NCBI GenBank assembly: GCA_020027635.1
Contig: JAHKKL010000036.1
Coordinates: 1-10,561 of the forward strand
Length of the DNA: 10,561 nucleotides
Direction of reading: 5' to 3'
DNA from: Gammaproteobacteria bacterium
GTDB taxonomy: Bacteria; Pseudomonadota; Gammaproteobacteria; UBA9214
Both the position numbers and the translations under genes were made by a program. The notes beneath the pieces are model-generated. The model was not told the DNA's origin. It did no database searches and was given only the letters and a program-made list of their open reading frames with translations. Positions 1-7,278 of this stretch are shown here, piece after piece (the stretch's first letter is position 1; each line of letters begins with the position of its first letter).

Positions 1-7
1 GCCGGCA

Positions 8-709
8 TTACTGCCGGATCATCACCGGGGTGCTCTGGATGCCATGCTGGCTCAGCAACGATCGCGCCTGGTTCAGGGAGCTGAAGTCACGGAAGGGGCC
101 CACGCGCACGCGGTGAACGGTGTTCTTGTTGTTGACGGTGAGCTTCTGAACACTGGCTTCAAGGCCGAGCATGGCGAGCTCGGCTTTGACCCGGTTGGCC
201 TGATCCGCGCTGCTGAAGGAACCGGACATGAGGAAGTAGTTACCTCTGGAGGATTCCGCCGGTTTGACGGCCGGCTGGCTCTGCAGGAGTCCGGTCGCGG
301 GCTTCTCCGCCGGATTGACGTCCGGTTCGTTCTGGAGGACGGCGGTCGCGGGTTTCTCCACCGGTTTGAGGGCGCCCGGCGCGGTCTTCGCCCTGATCTC
401 CTCCTCCGGAATAACGACCTCCATCTCCGGAAGGATGGTATAGAAGTCGAAGCGCGGTTTTGGCGCTGACGGCACGGGGTTTTTCTCTTCCTGCTTCGCT
501 TCCTTCGGGGGTGCGGGTTTGGCCGGTGGCTCCGGGATCTCGGGCATGAAGGCCGGCGCCGCGATTTGCGGCGGCGGGGCAATCAGCTTGAAGTAGGCAA
601 TGGCGGCGGCGAACACCCCGATCAGCAGTCCCGCGGCCATGCCCAGCCAGGGCGAAACCGGGCGGCGCTTGCGCCGGCGTGTGACGCGATGCTTGTAATC
701 CCTGGGCAT
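8..709 (-). CDS. SPOR-domain, FtsN-like membrane-anchored cell-division protein
   Basis: A 233-residue bitopic inner-membrane protein. The first 20 residues are rich in Arg/Lys (cytoplasmic side), followed by one hydrophobic segment at about 21-43 and a long Pro/Lys/Glu/Ala-rich periplasmic linker. The linker contains the block FDFYTILPEMEV (residues 87-98), which I know from FtsN-like proteins of this neighbourhood. Residues about 157-230 form a SPOR domain (YFLMSGSFSS..., then VHRVRVGPF), a fold that binds denuded septal glycan strands. Residues 116-149 are a 17-residue tandem repeat with EKPAT in each unit. The ATG overlaps the argS stop codon by one base (TAATG), so it is probably translationally coupled to argS. 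In Pseudomonas the equivalent gene also follows priA-argS and precedes hslVU, which would lie beyond the left edge here. The fold is confident; calling it true FtsN is inference. Confidence 0.88.
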   Translation of the reverse strand: MPRDYKHRVTRRRKRRPVSPWLGMAAGLLIGVFAAAIAYFKLIAPPPQIAAPAFMPEIPEPPAKPAPPKEAKQEEKNPVPSAPKPRFDFYTILPEMEVVIPEEEIRAKTAPGALKPVEKPATAVLQNEPDVNPAEKPATGLLQSQPAVKPAESSRGNYFLMSGSFSSADQANRVKAELAMLGLEASVQKLTVNNKNTVHRVRVGPFRDFSSLNQARSLLSQHGIQSTPVMIRQ

Positions 710-2469
710 TACATGGCATCCGGCCTGGACACGCCAAGCAGCTGCAGTCCGTTGGCGATGACTTGCCGGGTTGCCTCGATCAGGTTGAGGCGCGCATTGC
801 GTAGCGCCTCATCGGCGACCAGGAAGGTGTGCGCGTTGTAATAGGTATGGAAGTCGTTGGCCAGTTCGCGCAGGTAGTGCGTGAGGAGGTGCGGCTCGTG
901 ATCGAGCGCGGCGGTCTCGATTACCTCCGGATAGCGCGACAGGCTGATCATCAGCTGCTGTTCGTGCGTCTCGCCCAGCAATGCCAGGTGGCGCGCGCCG
1001 AGCGCCCGGTCCCAGGCGTAGCCCTTCTCGGTGAGTTGCCGGAAGACGCTCATCACGCGCGCATGGGCGTACTGGACGTAATAGACCGGGTTGTCGCTCG
1101 ACTGCGACTTCGCAAGATCGAGATCGAAATCCATGTGCTGCTCGCACTTGCGCATGACGTAGAAGAAGCGCGCCGCGTCGTTGCCGACCTCCTGCCGCAG
1201 TTCACGCAGGGTGACGAACTCGCCGGAGCGCGTCGACATCTGCACCTTGGCGCCGCCGCGGTAGAGCACCGCGAACTGCACCAGCAGCACATCGAGCCTG
1301 GCGGGGTCGTCGCCGAGGGCCTTGAGGGCCGCCTTGACGCGCGGCACATAGCCGTGATGGTCCGCGCCCCAGATATCGATGACCCGGGCGTAGCCCCGCT
1401 CCAGCTTGTTGGCGTGGTAGGCGATGTCGGAGGCGAAATAGGTCTTCTGGCCGTTCTCGCGGATGATGACGCGGTCCTTCTCGTCGCCGTAGTCGGTGGA
1501 GCGGAACCACAGTGCGCCGTCCTTCACGTAGGTGTGGCCGCTCTGCTCGAGCCGCGTGATCACCTTTTCCACCGCCCCGTTCTCGGCGAGCGAGCGCTCC
1601 GAGAACCATTCATCATAGACGACGCCGAACTCCTTCAGGTCCTGGCGGATGTTGTTCAGGATGGCGTCGAGCCCGGCGTCGAATACCAGCCGGTAGTCCT
1701 CCCGCCCGAGCAGCCGCTGGACGCGGGCGATCACGCCGTCAATATGGGTTTCCTTGTCGCCGCCCGCCGGTTCATCGGCCGGGACGCCGGCAAAAACTTC
1801 GGCGGCCGGATGGCGCAGGCGCTCGCCCTGTTCACGGTGGAGGGTGGCGCCGATGTCCCAGACGTAGTCGCCCTGGTAGCCGTTGGCCGGAAACGGGATA
1901 TCCTCGCCGCAGAGCTCGAGGTAGCGCAGATAGACGCTGGCCGCCAGGATGTCCATCTGGCGGCCAGCGTCATTGACGTAGTACTCACGGTGCACGCGAT
2001 AGCCGACGGCCTCGAGCAGGTCGGCCACGGCGGCGCCATAGGCCGCGCCGCGACCGTGGCCCACGTGCAGCGGACCGGTCGGATTGGCAGAAACGAATTC
2101 GACCTGGATGAGCTGTCCCGCCCCGCGGCGGCTGCGCCCGTAGTCTGACGCCTGTTCCAGGATCTCGCCGATGACGGCATGGTAGGCGTCCGGGCCGAGG
2201 AAGAAGTTGATGAAGCCCGGGCCGGCGATTTCGATCCGCTCGATAGGCCCGCCGGCGGGGAGGGCGGCCACGAGTCGCTCGGCCAGTTCGCGCGGTTTGC
2301 AGCGCGCCGCTTTCGCCAGTGTCAGCGCGAGGTTAGTGGCGTAGTCGCCGTGATCGCGCTCGCGCGTGCGCTCCACGAGGATGGCGGGCAAGAGGTCCCG
2401 GGGCAGGGCGCCGTCGTCCTGCAATCTGGCGACGGCGCCGGCGAGGATCTGTGCAATGTGTTCTTTCAC
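709..2469 (-). CDS. argS: Arginyl-tRNA synthetase
   Basis: Class I aminoacyl-tRNA synthetase that attaches arginine to tRNA-Arg in the cytoplasm. The 586 residues match the usual family length. The N-terminal additional domain spans about 1-95. The catalytic core contains SANPTGPLHVGHGR (residues 127-140), in which HVGH is the HIGH signature. The second signature is degenerate, MSTRSG at 411-416, as expected for ArgS proteins that lack canonical KMSKS. IWGADHHGYVPR (367-377) and the NPVYYVQYAHARV block (460-472) are also typical. The C-terminal DALR anticodon-binding domain ends in LLGVSRPDAM. The start is GTG at 2469, chosen because MKEHIAQILAGAV aligns with the expected family N-terminus; no good Shine-Dalgarno sequence is seen. 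The stop overlaps the SPOR gene start. A 133-bp inverted-repeat element ends about 50 bp upstream of the start codon, so the promoter must lie inside or beyond that element. Confidence 0.98.
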   Translation of the reverse strand: MKEHIAQILAGAVARLQDDGALPRDLLPAILVERTRERDHGDYATNLALTLAKAARCKPRELAERLVAALPAGGPIERIEIAGPGFINFFLGPDAYHAVIGEILEQASDYGRSRRGAGQLIQVEFVSANPTGPLHVGHGRGAAYGAAVADLLEAVGYRVHREYYVNDAGRQMDILAASVYLRYLELCGEDIPFPANGYQGDYVWDIGATLHREQGERLRHPAAEVFAGVPADEPAGGDKETHIDGVIARVQRLLGREDYRLVFDAGLDAILNNIRQDLKEFGVVYDEWFSERSLAENGAVEKVITRLEQSGHTYVKDGALWFRSTDYGDEKDRVIIRENGQKTYFASDIAYHANKLERGYARVIDIWGADHHGYVPRVKAALKALGDDPARLDVLLVQFAVLYRGGAKVQMSTRSGEFVTLRELRQEVGNDAARFFYVMRKCEQHMDFDLDLAKSQSSDNPVYYVQYAHARVMSVFRQLTEKGYAWDRALGARHLALLGETHEQQLMISLSRYPEVIETAALDHEPHLLTHYLRELANDFHTYYNAHTFLVADEALRNARLNLIEATRQVIANGLQLLGVSRPDAM

Positions 2470-2519
2470 GGGTGGCGCACTGCTCTGGGTGTGTCGATTC
2501 TGATAAGGAGGCTGTATTT

Positions 2520-2652
2520 GTCATTGCGAGCGCAGCGCGGCAATCCGCCGCAGGTGTCCCGAGCGACCGCGAGGGATCTCGATGAAATCACCACGGACGC
2601 TGATGCGTCCTCATGACAGGGATTGCTTCGTCACCTTGTTCCTCGCAATGAC
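2520..2652. repeat. 133-bp palindromic MITE-like element upstream of argS
   Basis: The ends are perfect 11-bp inverted repeats: GTCATTGCGAG at 2520-2530 and CTCGCAATGAC at 2642-2652. A second inverted pair lies inside, GCAATCC (2540-2546) and GGATTGC (2620-2626). Inside that, GGACGC TGAT GCGTCC (2595-2610) forms a perfect 6-bp hairpin. No protein fits here. The end sequence (CATTGCGAGCG...GCAATCC) resembles, from memory, a widespread class of small non-autonomous palindromic repeats scattered through bacterial intergenic regions. Assignment to a named family is not possible from this window. Confidence 0.72.
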
Positions 2653-2863
2653 GACACATCATGGCTTCCATAAATCAAGACCTGTCCAAGAACGCAAAGC
2701 AACGATGTAGCACAAGGTCACGGAAGTTATTGCGGCAGCTCCGCGGCTTCGGGCCGTACCGGAGCCAGGCACGCGACCTTCGCGTACGTGCGTGAATAAA
2801 ACCGGTTCAACGGGCAGCCTATTATCCCCGGCGACCGCGATCTTGCAAGCAGGACTGCAGGGA
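2653..2863. other. Intergenic gap downstream of priA with one stem-loop
   Basis: No gene is seen between the repeat element and the priA stop. The only structure is a hairpin at 2738-2765: outer stem GCTCCG/CGGAGC (2738-2743 with 2760-2765) and inner stem CGGC/GCCG (2744-2747 with 2753-2756) around a TTCGG loop. It lies about 100 bp past the priA stop on the minus strand but has no following T-run, so it is not a convincing intrinsic terminator. Confidence 0.35.
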
Positions 2864-5095
2864 TCAGAACATGTCCGCCGGATCGACGTCGACGGACCAG
2901 CGCACCTTGCGGGCCGCCTTGGCCTGTTCCAGTCGCCGGACCAGACTGCCCAGCAGGCGTTGCAGGCTGCCGCGCTGTGTCGACTGCAGCAGAAGCTGGG
3001 CGCGAAAACGCCCGGCGCGCCGTTCCATGCCGGCCGGCACCGGACCCCACACCTCGACATCGGCCACGCCAAGTTCATGAATCTGCTGCTTGACGCCCTC
3101 GAGGAAGCCCGAGGGCAGGGATGCCTCCGTGGCTTCGGCTCGCACCAGGGCGATGTGGCTGGCCGGCGGCAGCCGGGCCGCTTCCCGCTCGGCCAGCGCG
3201 GCGCGGGCGAAGGCCGGATAGCCCTGCCGGACCAGCGTTTGCAGCAGGGGATGGTCCGGGTGATGGGTCTGGATGACCACCTGTCCGGTCCGGTCGCGGC
3301 GCCCGGCACGCCCGGCCACCTGAATGATCAGCTGGGCCATGCGTTCGCTGGCGCGGAAGTCGATGCCGAACAGGCCCTGGTCGACATTGAGGATGCCGAC
3401 CAGCGTGACATCCGGAAAATGATGGCCCTTGGCCAGCATCTGGGTGCCGAGCAGGATGCGCCCGTGGCCGGCGCGCGCCTGTTGCAGCAGGTTGGCGAGC
3501 TCGCCCTTGCGCCGCGTGGTGTCGCGGTCGATGCGCAGCCGCTCCACCTCCGGGAAGTGTTCGGCCAGTGCCTGTTCGACGCGCTCGGTTCCCTGGCCGA
3601 GCGGCCGCAGATCCTCGCCGCCGCAGGCCGGACAATGGGTATCGACGGGCCGCTGGCTGCCGCAGTGGTGGCAGCGCAGCTGGCGTTCGGCCTGGTGCAC
3701 GGTCATGCGGGCATCGCAGCGCGAGCAGCCGGCGATCCAACCGCAGTCATGGCAGATGAGCGTCGGGGCGTAGCCGCGGCGGTTTAGAAACAGCAGCACC
3801 TGCCCGTCGTCGGCGAGATGGGCGCGGATGCGCGCGAGCATGCCGGGGGACAGACCGTGTTCGAGCGGCTGCCGGCGCAGATCGAGGATCTCGTAGGACG
3901 GCAGGCCGGCGGAGCCGGTCCGCTCCGGCAGCAGCAGGTGCCGGTAGCGCGCCTGGGCGACGTTGTACAGGCTTTCCAGCGAAGGTGTCGCCGAGCCCAG
4001 CACGACCGGCACGGCAAGCTGTCGGGCCCGCCAGACGGCGAGATCGCGCGCCGAATAGCGCAGGCCGTCCTGCTGTTTCAGCGAGGCATCGTGCTCCTCG
4101 TCGACCACCAGCACGCCCGGACGGGCAAGCGGCGTGAAGATGGCCGAACGCGTGCCAATGACGATGAGGGCCTCGCCGCTGCCGGCCCGCCGCCAGGCGG
4201 CGAGACGTTCCGAGTCGTTGAGGCCGGAATGCAGCACCGCGAGCGGGACGGCGAAGCGGCGCCGGAAGCGCTCCACCAGCTGCGGGGTCAGGCCGATTTC
4301 CGGCACCAGGATCAGGGCCTGACGGCGCTCTGCGATGACCGCGGCGATGATTCGCAGGTAGACCTCGGTTTTCCCGCTGCCCGTGACGCCCTCAAGCAGA
4401 AAGGCGGCGAACCCTCCCAGGGTTTCCCGCACCGCGTCGACGGCCGCCTGCTGGGCCGCGTTGAGCACATGACCCGCCTCGCACTCCGTCGGCGCGGGGG
4501 TGTCGCTCGTCGCCAGGGTGCATGCCTCGATCCAACCCTTCTCGCGCAGGGTACGCAAGACCTCGGGCGTCGCCTCCAGCTCGGCGCGCCGCAGGCCTTC
4601 CGGTCGGGAGTGCAGCTGCCGCAGCACCGCGGTCTGCCGCGGCGCGCGCCGCAGCGTGGCCGGATCGAGGTGGGCGCCGGCCATGGTGAGACGCCAGCCG
4701 GTGTCGTCTGGGTCCGCCGGCGGTTGGCCACGCCGCAGCAGGGCGGGGAGCGCCGCGCTCAAGGCCTCGCCGATCGGGTATTGATAGTAGGCGCTGGCCC
4801 AGCGCGCCATGGCGAGGATATCGGCGGATAACGCGGGAGACCGGTCGAGGACCGCCAGTGCGCGTTTTAGGCGCTTGCGGTCGATGCGGCTGTGTGCCGT
4901 CACCTCCAGCAGGATGCCGATCGTCATGCGTGCGCCGAAGGGTACGCGCACGCGCATCCCCGGCAGCAGCGCCGCGATGTCCGTTGCCAGGGGTGGGAGG
5001 TAGTCGAAACTGCGGTGGAGCGGGGAGGGAACGGCAATGGTGAGCAGGGATTCGTGCACGGGGCGATTATCACCCAAGCGGTAACGGTGAGGCAT
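2864..5095 (-). CDS. priA: Primosomal protein N' (replication restart helicase PriA)
   Basis: 3'-to-5' superfamily 2 DNA helicase that recognises stalled or collapsed forks and starts DnaB reloading. The 743 residues show the full domain set. The N-terminal 3'-OH binding domain contains SFDYLPP and GMRVRVPFG. Walker A is GVTGSGKT (236-243), Walker B is DEEH (332-335), and GSATPSLES follows at 367-375. The zinc-binding insertion has all eight cysteines (448, 451, 457, 460, 475, 478, 488, 491). Next come GTQMLAKGHHFPDV (550-563) and motif VI QVAGRAGR (592-599). The ATG at 5095 gives an N-terminus about 12 residues longer than usual. A GTG at 5059 (VHESLLTIAVPSPL) gives 731 residues, close to the 732 of E. 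coli PriA, and may be the true start; neither has a strong Shine-Dalgarno sequence. DnaA-box-like sites lie about 75-110 bp upstream of the ATG. Confidence 0.97.
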   Translation of the reverse strand: MPHRYRLGDNRPVHESLLTIAVPSPLHRSFDYLPPLATDIAALLPGMRVRVPFGARMTIGILLEVTAHSRIDRKRLKRALAVLDRSPALSADILAMARWASAYYQYPIGEALSAALPALLRRGQPPADPDDTGWRLTMAGAHLDPATLRRAPRQTAVLRQLHSRPEGLRRAELEATPEVLRTLREKGWIEACTLATSDTPAPTECEAGHVLNAAQQAAVDAVRETLGGFAAFLLEGVTGSGKTEVYLRIIAAVIAERRQALILVPEIGLTPQLVERFRRRFAVPLAVLHSGLNDSERLAAWRRAGSGEALIVIGTRSAIFTPLARPGVLVVDEEHDASLKQQDGLRYSARDLAVWRARQLAVPVVLGSATPSLESLYNVAQARYRHLLLPERTGSAGLPSYEILDLRRQPLEHGLSPGMLARIRAHLADDGQVLLFLNRRGYAPTLICHDCGWIAGCSRCDARMTVHQAERQLRCHHCGSQRPVDTHCPACGGEDLRPLGQGTERVEQALAEHFPEVERLRIDRDTTRRKGELANLLQQARAGHGRILLGTQMLAKGHHFPDVTLVGILNVDQGLFGIDFRASERMAQLIIQVAGRAGRRDRTGQVVIQTHHPDHPLLQTLVRQGYPAFARAALAEREAARLPPASHIALVRAEATEASLPSGFLEGVKQQIHELGVADVEVWGPVPAGMERRAGRFRAQLLLQSTQRGSLQRLLGSLVRRLEQAKAARKVRWSVDVDPADMF

Positions 5096-5170
5096 CCCCA
5101 GTTAGCCTACATGTCTGAGGCGATTTATGATCAAACAGCGCTAACTCATTCATTCGATTGAGTCCCGTTT

Positions 5171-5206
5171 GTTATCCACAAATCCTGTGGATAACTTTGT
5201 GGATGA
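5171..5206. promoter_or_regulatory. Cluster of three DnaA boxes with a perfect palindrome
   Basis: TTATCCACA at 5172-5180 (plus) and TGTGGATAA at 5186-5194 (the same 9-mer on the minus strand) are exact matches to the strongest DnaA box. They form a perfect 10-bp inverted repeat, GTTATCCACA and TGTGGATAAC, with a 5-nt spacer. A third box, TGTGGATGA at 5198-5206 (minus), differs at one base. Three sites in 35 bp is far denser than chance for a 9-mer. The cluster sits between priA and pntB, upstream of the priA start. Confidence 0.75.
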
Positions 5207-5383
5207 ATTGTTGTCAATCGCGTCCAAGCCCCGTTTTTCCTGCCTTGTTGTTAAAATGACTATTTTTTAACCACATCATAAAAATACATCTAATCAATAA
5301 GATATAGTTAATAATAATGTGCTCATATACTTTTGAGCGACAATCTATTCGAAATATCGCACTTGCACTGCGACTGTGCATAA
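5172..5383. other. Candidate DnaA-dependent replication origin or DnaA-binding locus
   Basis: The DnaA-box cluster at 5172-5206 is followed by a strongly AT-rich tract. I count 10 G+C in the 60 bases 5261-5320 (17%), in a window whose genes are clearly GC-rich. The tract includes TTAATAATAAT-like triplet runs and a one-mismatch box TTAACCACA (5267-5275). A further box, TGTGCATAA at 5375-5383 (TTATGCACA on the minus strand, fitting TTWTNCACA), closes the region. Boxes beside an unwinding-prone tract are the core design of bacterial oriC. Against this, dnaA, dnaN, gidA/mnmG and parAB are not in the window and GATC sites are few. The region could instead be a DnaA titration site or a regulatory site for priA. 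Confidence 0.4.
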
Positions 5384-5614
5384 ATGTCAAGCTGTCATGA
5401 CGGGATGTCATAAGTACGATTGCGTATTTCGGCCGTGCAATCCCTTGCCGTGTGCCATCCAATTCCGGAAACGGCGGTTTCCTCGACCCACTGTTACCCA
5501 CGGAATCCGGCACCGGTATAAGGTGATGGCGTTTCGTGGCCAAGGACTGCATGGTCGGACAAATACGGCGGGGACGCGCTGTCCGCTTGTACCGGTAGCC
5601 GCATCGGGTGCCGG
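5384..5614. other. Intergenic region between candidate origin and pntB
   Basis: No credible gene is seen. TGTCA occurs three times in 26 bp (5385-5389, 5393-5397, 5406-5410). A small hairpin, GGAAAC-GGCG-GTTTCC, lies at 5467-5482. The pntB stop codon is followed on the minus strand by a weak ACCGG/CCGGT pairing with no T-run, so no intrinsic terminator for the pnt operon is evident. Confidence 0.4.
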
Positions 5615-6982
5615 TTACAGTTGCTTGATGGCCTGGATCAGTTCTCCGGTCATCCCCTGCCCGTCGCCGTAGAGCATGCGCGCGTTGTCGGCATAGAACA
5701 GGGCATTCTCGACGCCCGAGAAACCCTTGCCCTGGCCGCGCTTGATGATGATGACGTTCCGCGCCTGGTCCACGTTCAGGATCGGCATGCCGTAGATGGG
5801 GCTCTCCGGGTTGCTGCGGGCCATGGGATTGACCACGTCATTGGCGCCGATCACCAGCACCACGTCCGTCTGCGGAAACTGGGCGTTGATCTCGTCGAGA
5901 TCGTACAGGCGGTCATAGGGCACGTCGGCCTCGGCGAGCAGCACGTTCATGTGCCCGGGCATGCGTCCGGCGACCGGATGGATGGCGAATTTGACGTCGA
6001 TGCCCCGGTCCAGCAACACATGCATCAACTCCTTGATCTTGTGCTGGGCCTGAGCCACGGCCATGCCGTAGCCGGGGACGATGATGACCCGCTCGGCGTA
6101 GGCCATCATGATGCCGGCATCGGTCACGTCGATGGGCTTGAGGCTGCCTTCCACCGTCTCCTGTTCCTCGCCGTGTTCTTCGCCGAAGGAGCCGAACAGC
6201 ACGTGGCCGATCGAACGGTTCATCGCCCTTGCCATGAGCTGGGTGAGCAGCGTGCCGGCCGCGCCCACGACCGTGCCCGCGATGATCATGGCGGCGTTGT
6301 CGAGCACGAAACCCTCGACGCCGACCGCGAGCCCGGTCAGGGCGTTGTAGAGGGAGATGACCACCGGCATGTCGGCCCCGCCGATCGGCAGGGTCTTCAG
6401 CACCCCAAAGGCGAGCGCCAGGGCGAAGAAAATCAGCAGGCCGATGCCGGCGGTGTCGCCCGTCTTGATGATCAGGCCGCCGGCCGCGAGCGCCAAGGCG
6501 AAGATCACCAGGTTGATGTGGTGCTGAAACGCGAAGCGCAGCGGCCGCTTCATCAGGCCCTGCAATTTCGCGAACGCGATGATGGAACCCGAGAACGACA
6601 CCGACCCGATCAGCGCGCCCAGCAGGGCGAGGGTGAGAAAGGCGTCGGAATGAAAGTCGCCCTTGAGCAGTTCCACCGCGGCGATCGCGCCGGCACCGCC
6701 GCCGCCCATGCCATTGTAAAGCGCGATCATCTGCGGCATGTTGGTCATGGCCACTTTCCTGCCGGACCACCAGGCGGCCACGCCGCCGATGGCGATGGCG
6801 ACGGTCATGAGCAGGTAATTCTCCATGCCCGGCCAGAAGAAGGTGATGAGAGTGGCGACCAGCATGCCGCTGCCGGCCCACAGGATGCCCGCGCGCGCCG
6901 TGAGCGGCGAGCTCATGCGTTTCAGCCCGAGGATGAAGAGCATGGCCGCGAGGAAATAACAGATCTCGATGACGGTATCCAT
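5615..6982 (-). CDS. pntB: NAD(P) transhydrogenase subunit beta
   Basis: Membrane and NADP(H)-binding subunit of the proton-translocating transhydrogenase, which drives hydride transfer from NADH to NADP+ with the proton gradient. The 455 residues compare with about 462 in E. coli. The N-terminal two-thirds consists of hydrophobic helices (from residue 4 to about 250), including NMPQMIALYNGMGGGGAGA (81-99) and GVLKTLPIGGADMPVVISLYN. The soluble domain III follows with the NADP fingerprint GYGMAVAQAQH (304-314), HPVAGRMPGHMNVLLAEA (335-352), GANDVVNPMA (379-388) and KRGQGKGFSGVENALFY (414-430). The ATG at 6982 is chosen over an upstream in-frame extension because MDTVIEICYFLAAMLFILGL is the expected first helix and the ATG overlaps the pntAB stop by one base (TGATG). 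Last gene of the three-gene operon. Confidence 0.97.
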   Translation of the reverse strand: MDTVIEICYFLAAMLFILGLKRMSSPLTARAGILWAGSGMLVATLITFFWPGMENYLLMTVAIAIGGVAAWWSGRKVAMTNMPQMIALYNGMGGGGAGAIAAVELLKGDFHSDAFLTLALLGALIGSVSFSGSIIAFAKLQGLMKRPLRFAFQHHINLVIFALALAAGGLIIKTGDTAGIGLLIFFALALAFGVLKTLPIGGADMPVVISLYNALTGLAVGVEGFVLDNAAMIIAGTVVGAAGTLLTQLMARAMNRSIGHVLFGSFGEEHGEEQETVEGSLKPIDVTDAGIMMAYAERVIIVPGYGMAVAQAQHKIKELMHVLLDRGIDVKFAIHPVAGRMPGHMNVLLAEADVPYDRLYDLDEINAQFPQTDVVLVIGANDVVNPMARSNPESPIYGMPILNVDQARNVIIIKRGQGKGFSGVENALFYADNARMLYGDGQGMTGELIQAIKQL

Positions 6983-7278
6983 CAGCGTTTGTCCCTGCCC
7001 TTGCTGCTCTTGAACATCTCCAGCATGCGCTCCGTGACCACATAACCACCGACGGCGTTGCCGGCCGAGAGCATGACGCCGAAAAAGCCGATGACCCGCT
7101 CCAGCGTCGTGTCGGCATGCCCGAGGGCGACCATGGCGCCGACGAGCACGATGCCGTGCACGAAATTCGAGCCCGACATCAGCGGCGTGTGCAGGATGAC
7201 CGGCACCCGGCTGATGACCTCGTAGCCGGTGAAGGCGGCGAGCATGAAGATATACAGCGCGGTGAATCCCTCGATCAT
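6982..7278 (-). CDS. pntAB: NAD(P) transhydrogenase subunit alpha, membrane part
   Basis: A 98-residue integral membrane subunit corresponding to the C-terminal transmembrane part of the fused E. coli PntA. Three hydrophobic segments are visible at about 5-24, 37-54 and 59-82, with the conserved loop HTPLMSGSN (30-38) and SAGNAVGGYVVTERML (71-86). The C-terminal tail is charged (KSSKGRDKR). Together with PntB it forms the proton channel. The split PntAA/PntAB/PntB arrangement is the type known from Rhodospirillum rubrum, and this copy is shorter than the roughly 139-residue R. rubrum protein. The ATG overlaps the pntAA stop by four bases (ATGA) and is preceded by GGAGG with about 7 nt spacing, so coupled translation is likely. 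Confidence 0.95.
   Translation of the reverse strand: MIEGFTALYIFMLAAFTGYEVISRVPVILHTPLMSGSNFVHGIVLVGAMVALGHADTTLERVIGFFGVMLSAGNAVGGYVVTERMLEMFKSSKGRDKR

Noticed and set aside
1..17. Hairpin CCGGCA/TGCCGG spanning the stop codon of the SPOR gene
   Set aside because: Only a 6-bp stem and the downstream side is cut off by the window edge, so a terminator cannot be assessed.
829..2148. 439-codon open frame on the plus strand opposite argS
   Set aside because: Antisense shadow of a high-GC gene; the argS motifs on the minus strand are unambiguous and this translation has no recognisable domain.
2738..2765. Possible intrinsic terminator downstream of priA
   Set aside because: The stem is stable-looking but no T-run follows on the minus strand, and it is about 100 bp from the stop codon.
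2792..3787. Long plus-strand open frames opposite priA (also 3818-4831)
   Set aside because: Shadows of priA, whose helicase motifs and zinc cysteines are fully present on the other strand.
5621..7045. 474-codon open frame on the plus strand opposite pntB
   Set aside because: Antisense shadow; the translation is unusually rich in His/Asp/Gly/Val, as expected for the reverse of membrane-protein codons.
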